Positions 58,301 through 64,000 of a stretch of DNA of 64,000 nt are shown in pieces. The stretch covers positions 21,899,491 through 21,963,490 of the forward strand of contig CM052361.1 of NCBI GenBank assembly GCA_028551475.1, in the 5' to 3' direction. The DNA comes from Casuarina equisetifolia. Its lineage: Eukaryota; Streptophyta; Magnoliopsida; Fagales; Casuarinaceae. The notes beneath the pieces were generated by a model. That model was not told where the DNA came from, ran no database searches, and was given only the letters and a program-made list of their open reading frames with translations. A program made the translations under genes and the position numbers. The stretch's first letter is position 1; each line of letters begins with the position of its first letter.

Positions 58301-61300
58301 GTTAAAGAAGGGGGATTATAATTCTGTGTTTATTTTGTGATTTTTTTATTACTGTTTTGAGGTTTTGAAGAATGATGAATATTATAATTTTGGTGTGAAT
58401 AACTTGTGGATTTTGAGTTCGAAATCGAATTATGTATGTATCTGTACAGGCAGATTGAAGATATTTATATCAGATTAATTCCCATACTGATTCTTTTCTA
58501 TCCGCTGATAAAAACAGTGAAGATTTTTTCCTTAGATGGAGATCCTTCCTCTAAAGAGTGATTCTAGAAAGAAAAAAACGAAGAATACGAAATATCTTCA
58601 AAAAGATCTTTTGAAATCGACGAAAGGTTTAGTCTAGTTTTTATTTTTTGTGGCTGCAAGGCAAGTGAACATGATAAACCTCGTGACTGGATTTTTCCAA
58701 AGCTAGATTCGTCCTCCAATGAAGTTCCATTGAGCATTAATTTCTTCTTAAGCGATCATTTTCAAATGACAGCGGCTCGCACGTAAGATGCTGCGAATAA
58801 TGTGCACTAGTGCGGGATTACATCAAGAAAACAACATGATTAAGAACATGACTTGTGTTAACGGCAGCCATTAAAATTAAAGATTTAAATCCGAAAAAGA
58901 GAAAAAAAAAAAAAAAAAAAAGAGTGACAAACTTAGCAGCAGTACAATAAATCAGAAATTACAACTAAACGACGGATGATGGCAAAATTTTGAACGGCAA
59001 CCCCACAATCAATCTGCAAAATCAACGGGAGCATATTTTCCACAATTAATCAAGATTCAACCCAAAATCAACTCTCTTACCAATAGTCTAGGTTCTAATT
59101 TTAGATTATTGTGACAGAAAGTTAAAAGAAAAAAAAATTAAGAATTGAGAATTTCTCTGTATTGCTTTCTTACAAAATTGTACAAAGATTGTTTTATTTA
59201 TAGTATAAGGACTGTAGTTTGATATAATCAAGAAATTTTATAAAAGAATAAAGAAATATTTTCTTATTATGTTCAAGCTAATTTTCTAAATAACTTCATT
59301 CGAACAAATCATACCATATAATAAGCATTACATATAGAATTAGGAAAATAATAGCGTATCTCCAAAATATTCAACCTAATATCACATTTATTGCAACAGC
59401 AGCACATAAGAATAACCTAAGATATTTTCTTCTTTTTTTTTCAATAGCCAAACGAGGACCTTGATTATGTACCTAAGCGTTCACTCTGTTGGGACGGTTT
59501 AAGATGTTTTCTATTCATTATTTGACCACTAATATTACAGTATAAGATAGGAAACTGGGCTGGAATATATGCCGTTTTATAAGATAGGTTGGCACTAAAA
59601 TATTGGCGAAATAGGTTAAAAGGGTTTTGGCCTTTCGGGCTCAGATTTACCACTCCTGTTTGGCCATTTATCTTTTATCATAGATCATGCTGTCCTTAAC
59701 ATCGTTTATTTGGCTTTTGGGAGTAGGCATTAGCTCATAAAAATAAGAAAAAGGAAGAGAAAAACTAATCTCTAAGAACGTAGATTATTGGTCTGTATGT
59801 GCATCCTATTTTCTAAATACAAGAAATTCTCTTTACTTGATCCAACACAAGTCCCCTTCGCTGTCTTCAAGCCTAGAGTGAAAAATGCCAAAACATCCTT
59901 ATTAGCAAGAGTTTAGAAGTGACGAACAAGGCATCTGCAGTGTCAGTGCGTCCATTCCTGAGGCAGACCCATGGCTTGCATCATCCGGAACTGGCACCTC
60001 TGCTTTGAATTAAAAAAGGAAAAATTCCCTACCCAAAAAGCAGCAAACCAAAGAAAATCACCGTCTCCTTAAGGAAAACAGCAAGAAATGAGTGAGAGAA
60101 TACGTTTAAGAAAAGGAAAACAGCAAGAAATGAAACGAACAGATGGATAAACAAGTTTTAAATGAATATGAAGCCTATTAAACATGTTGCCTACATTAGA
60201 ATGCTTGAATAATTCTTGTCCATTCCATACGTTATTTCCTCATATTCATTGTAATTATTTGGATTCCTTATTTAGAATAGAACTCAAACCTATATATTTC
60301 TATATAGCTGAATATAGCAATCTTCCCACATACTTATTGGCTTTCCTAGTTTCTTACAACAAGAAAGGGATAAGTTGAGCAACTCAAGGGAAAGATACAA
60401 CCAGGTTCGGAAGACCCTAAACGACTCCAGGAAAGCGACTTGGTAATTAAGTACCGTGTTGCTCATCGGGAACATTTGATCAGTAGGGCCTGCACTACTC
60501 CTGCGGCTTATAAAGACCGTCAGCAATCCGATCAAAGCAGATAAAGCCAAATATATTTATTAGTCTTCCGAGATAGATAGCTTTAATCTAACTGCCGTTC
60601 TTGTCACGGCGATTTCCCTTAGGTGTTGTTAGTGCAGTAAGAAGTCTGTGGCAAAGCTAGTTCATATAATAGGGTGTAAGGGTCATGACAACGTCCTCCT
60701 CTCGGACACCTATTGTAATTGCATTGCTATAGTAAGCATATTATATGCTGAGTTACTCCCCTTTACTAGAATTTCATTCTTGAGGAAAATACTTTGAAGA
60801 GGAGCTTTTCTATAAATTTGACTTCCATAATTGGATTCCATCTATCTTGCTAGATATAGTAACACGCATCAATAATATGAAACCCTACAACTTGGTTTTT
60901 GTCCCAGAAAGTTCTACTTCAGACGACAAAATACATAAAACTTATTTGAACCAGTTCTCATATGAAAGGCAATAGTAATAAATAAATAAACATTTATTAA
61001 GTCTTTGGAATATGATATTACCTAATCGAACATAATAATAATCATTTTTTAAGATGTGAATATAGTTAACTTAGCTTTAAATCAATTTAAAAGGTACATC
61101 CGCTCACAAATGCGCAAGAACAATCAAATTTGATAACTATCATTGGGAACGAAATTCCCAAAGAATATGCAGTCAAATAATTGCATTGAATCTCTAGATA
61201 AACTTGTTCGATTTTCAGTTTTGTGTTTCTTGTTGATGAGGTATCAAGTTTTCAGAGTAGCACCATAACTCTAAATTATTCCTACCTTAAGACATGTACG

Positions 61301-61863
61301 GAAAACAAGACAATCAACACAGTTGTGGATGTCGTGTCGTTTGAGTATGAGGCAGTTGGACCTATATTTTGATAGTGAACTTCCAGACGTCAATGGATGC
61401 CGTAAGAGCTTATGGCCAGCCGTTCTTCCATAGATTGATTTCCGGCTACCGAAGACCTTCCAATATGACATATGCCCACCGAGCTCTGTGTAGATAAGGA
61501 GTGTGCCTTTTGGTTCTTACCCCGAGTCCAATTTTTGTTTCCATTTCTTCTATTTTTCTAACTTGTTTTCTTAATAAATGTACAGGAAGTTCTGAAGAAG
61601 CTATCAAGCCAAGATGAAACCTTAGAGATGGAATGTTGAACTTCATAAAACCGACCAAATCTCCCGAGCAAATAATCAATGGTGTTCATCACCTGAAATA
61701 GGAGAGACTATTCTTAAGGGTTGTACATTCCTTTTATTTTATACCATAGTCTTAAAGGAATTAAATATTTAAAAATAAACTTGTGCTTCAATCCTCAAAA
61801 AAAGAAAGAAATTTTTGTAAAATATTGTAATTTCATTTTGTATGGTACAAGATCAACACTTAT
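58301..61863. other. Intergenic stretch
   Basis: No gene supported. A poly(A) run is at 58900-58920. 60290-60550 and 61271-61680 have modest open frames on the minus strand without known motifs. A short direct repeat (AAAGGAAAACAGCAAGAAATGA-like) is at 60072-60135. Confidence 0.4.
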
Positions 61864-62548
61864 TGATGGAAAAAATGATATATAAAGTTTCTCACTTTAA
61901 TTGAACCTGTGAGGATATACTAAAACACCAACGATGTATTTGAATCACAAGTAAAATAAGCAAATCATAATCAATACAAAAAAATTTCTACATAGAAAAT
62001 TCCTCTAATGTGAAGGATAAAAACCACGGGATCGATCACGAAGTCCACCCCAATCTCCACTATATAAATCGTTAGGTTACAACCCAATCAAGTCCTTAAC
62101 AATAACAACAGGACTAAGATTTACTAATTCAACAATAATAGAATCACCAATAAATGGTGAAAAATAAGTTATAAACAACAACTTAACCAAGAAAAGTTAG
62201 AGAAATATCACCCAGATTTTCGATCAAGATCTGCTAACTTCAAGAGCTCCAAACGACAATGCACCGTTCACAATGAAGAACACCCAATCCTGAACCTGCT
62301 GACAAAAAAATAGCTCAATCGGACCATGGATCGACCTTGATCAAACGGTTGATCAACTGCTGCGCAGGGCCTCTAATTCCTGTGAAATTATGCTCTTTTC
62401 TTTTTTCTCTCTCTTTTCTCTTTTTAACGGCCACTCACCTCTTTTCTTAAAGAAAAAACCCTATATTTTTTCTTTTAAACCTTAGGGCCACATTACCCTA
62501 ATTAGACTCAATAATAAGTCCCCAAATATGGACTGGATCAACCCAACA
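61864..62548 (-). repeat. 3' LTR of the right-edge copia element
   Basis: In element sense it starts TGTTGGGTTG right after a purine tract (GGGGGAG) and ends near CCATCA, 685 bp. Homologous to the LTRs at 2923, 20039 and 31926. Confidence 0.8.
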
Positions 62549-62643
62549 ATTCTCCCCCTCGAGCCCAAATGAGGGATATTCCATATGTCCATTTCTCAAG
62601 CACAATCCAAACTAGCCTCATGCTAACAAAACTCAAACTTTTC

Positions 62644-64000
62644 TCACCATAGAACCTTTGTCATCATATCAGAACCATTATCCTCAGTATGTACCTTTTT
62701 AAGTACAACCTCTTTGGTTTCCATGATATTTCGTATCCAATGATACCTTACATCAATATGTTTTGACCTTTGATGAAAAGTAGAGTTCTTAGCAAGACAT
62801 ATAACACTTTGACTATTACAAAATAACACATACTTTTCTTGTACAAAACCAAGTTCTTTTATGAATTCCTTCATCTAAAGCAACTCTTTATATGCTTTCA
62901 TTGCTGCAATAAATTTTACTTCTGTTGTAGATAGAGCAATACATTTTTGTAATCTTGATTGCCATGCCACAGCTCCTCCTGAAAACTTAATCAAGTAGCC
63001 TGAAGTAGATCTTTTATTATCAATATCCCCTGCCATATCATAATCTATATATCCTACAAAAATAGGCTTATTACTTCCAAATGAATGTTTCAAACTAGAA
63101 GTGCCTCGAAGATACCTTAAAATCCACTCCACTACATTCCAATGTTCTTTTCCAAGATTAGAAGTAAATCTGCTAACTACTCTAACTACATGATCTATAT
63201 TTGGCCTTGTACAAATCATTACATACATTAAACAACCAACAGCCGAAGCATAAGGAATTCTTTCCATTTCTTTTCTGTCTTCCTCATCTATAGGACATTG
63301 TTTCTTACTAAGCTTAAAGTGTAGCAAGAGGCGTGCTCACCACTTTAGCTTTATCCATGCAAAACCTTTGAAGCACTTTCTTGATGTACTCCTCTTGAGA
63401 CAACCATAACTTCTTGGCTTTTCTATCACAATTAACTCTCATACCAAGAATTTGCTTCACTGAGCCTAAGTCTTTCATTAAGAATGACTTACTTAACTTC
63501 TGTTTCAACTTTTTAATTCTTGCAGCATTCTTACCAACTATAAGCATGTCATCTACATAAAGCAGTAAAATGATAAAGTCATCATCTGAGAACTTCTACA
63601 CAAACACACAATGATAAGAATTTGTTTTCTTGTAAGCTTGCTCCCCTATAAAAGACTTAAATTTTCGATACTATTGTCTCAGTGCCTGTTTTAAGCCATA
63701 TAAACTTTTTTTTAGCTTGCAAACATAGTTCTCTTTACCTTTTTATTTAAAACCCTCTGGTTGCTCCATATAAATTTCTTCATTTAGGTCACCATGAAGA
63801 AAAGCAGTCTTTACATCCATTTGCTCAATTTTAAGATCAAGACTAGCAGTCAATCCCAAAACTACTTGAATTGAAGACATTTTCACAACAGGTGAGAAAA
63901 TCTCATCATAATCAATTCTTTTTTTCTAATTGAAACCTTTAACATCTAGTATGGCTTTGTATCGAGGTTGTGAAGAATTTTCATCATGCTTTAGTCTATA
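62644..64000 (-). pseudogene. pol: Ty1/copia RT-RNase H, 3' part, runs off the window
   Basis: Minus-strand translation: K-T-A-F-L-H-G-D-L near 63800, K-K-S-L-Y-G-L-K-Q near 63690, Y-V-D-D-M-L near 63550, L-W-L-S-Q-E-E-Y near 63400, then after a frameshift near 63320 the RNase H (G-Y-I-D-Y-D-M-A-G near 63040; S-K-H-I-D-V-R-Y near 62750). The RNase H T-E-A-E-Y motif is T-E-V-K-F. A few stops (e.g. at 62875) and shifts. Same broad group as the element at 38852 but a different family, with different LTRs. Gag to integrase lie beyond the right edge. Confidence 0.88.

Noticed and set aside
60290-60550. 86-codon minus-strand open frame
   Set aside because: Looks protein-like in part but has no motif I can name and no exon structure in view.

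Overview
The window is nuclear DNA from a flowering plant, most likely a woody eudicot. The evidence is two-exon family-1 glycosyltransferases with plant PSPG boxes, S1-type secreted proteins, COPT copper transporters, small heat-shock remnants, AT-rich intergenic DNA, and nested Ty1/copia, Ty3/gypsy, LINE and SINE insertions. The species cannot be named from sequence alone. All calls come from reading the sequence; no database search was run.

Layout. Positions 1-10773 and 13036-24659 are two copies of one block. In order they hold an S1-family gene (minus), a dead HSP20 gene (minus), an old LTR, a fragment of an unidentified gene ('X', minus), and a UGT76-type glycosyltransferase promoter and gene (plus). 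The left copy is ruined: S1 has a frameshift, and a 5.5-kb chromodomain gypsy element (4778-10318) lies 11 bp before the UGT start codon. That UGT also has a stop codon, has lost its catalytic His and ends early. The right copy keeps an intact S1 gene (13599-14021) and an intact UGT (22811-24659), but carries a LINE, a SINE, a third S1 remnant and a decayed copia element.

From 22.8 to 35.8 kb lies the main functional unit, four apparently intact UGT76-like genes: B (plus) and C, D, E (minus). Each has a phase-1 intron at the same place, a catalytic His/Asp pair and a full 44-residue PSPG box ending in Gln. They probably glucosylate small molecules such as hormones or specialised metabolites. 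A short element near CTTCGTCATTGCATACGCA recurs, in sense orientation, upstream of A, B, C and D but was not found for E.

From 38.85 to 44.66 kb lies a young copia element (5804 bp, 5-bp TSD, LTRs differing at 5 of 386 positions). Its polyprotein frame is broken by only one stop codon, and its zinc knuckle has lost a Cys. Its leader carries about 20 TTGAC cores (W-box-like). Positions 46.98-49.6 kb are a decayed copia fragment split by a 1.28-kb solo LTR.

From 51 to 58.3 kb are three intronless COPT/CTR copper transporters. The first and third have clusters of GTAC copper-response cores near the start codon; the second does not. The right edge (61864-64000) is the 3' part of another copia element on the minus strand. 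Its LTR family also appears at 2923, 20039 and 31926.
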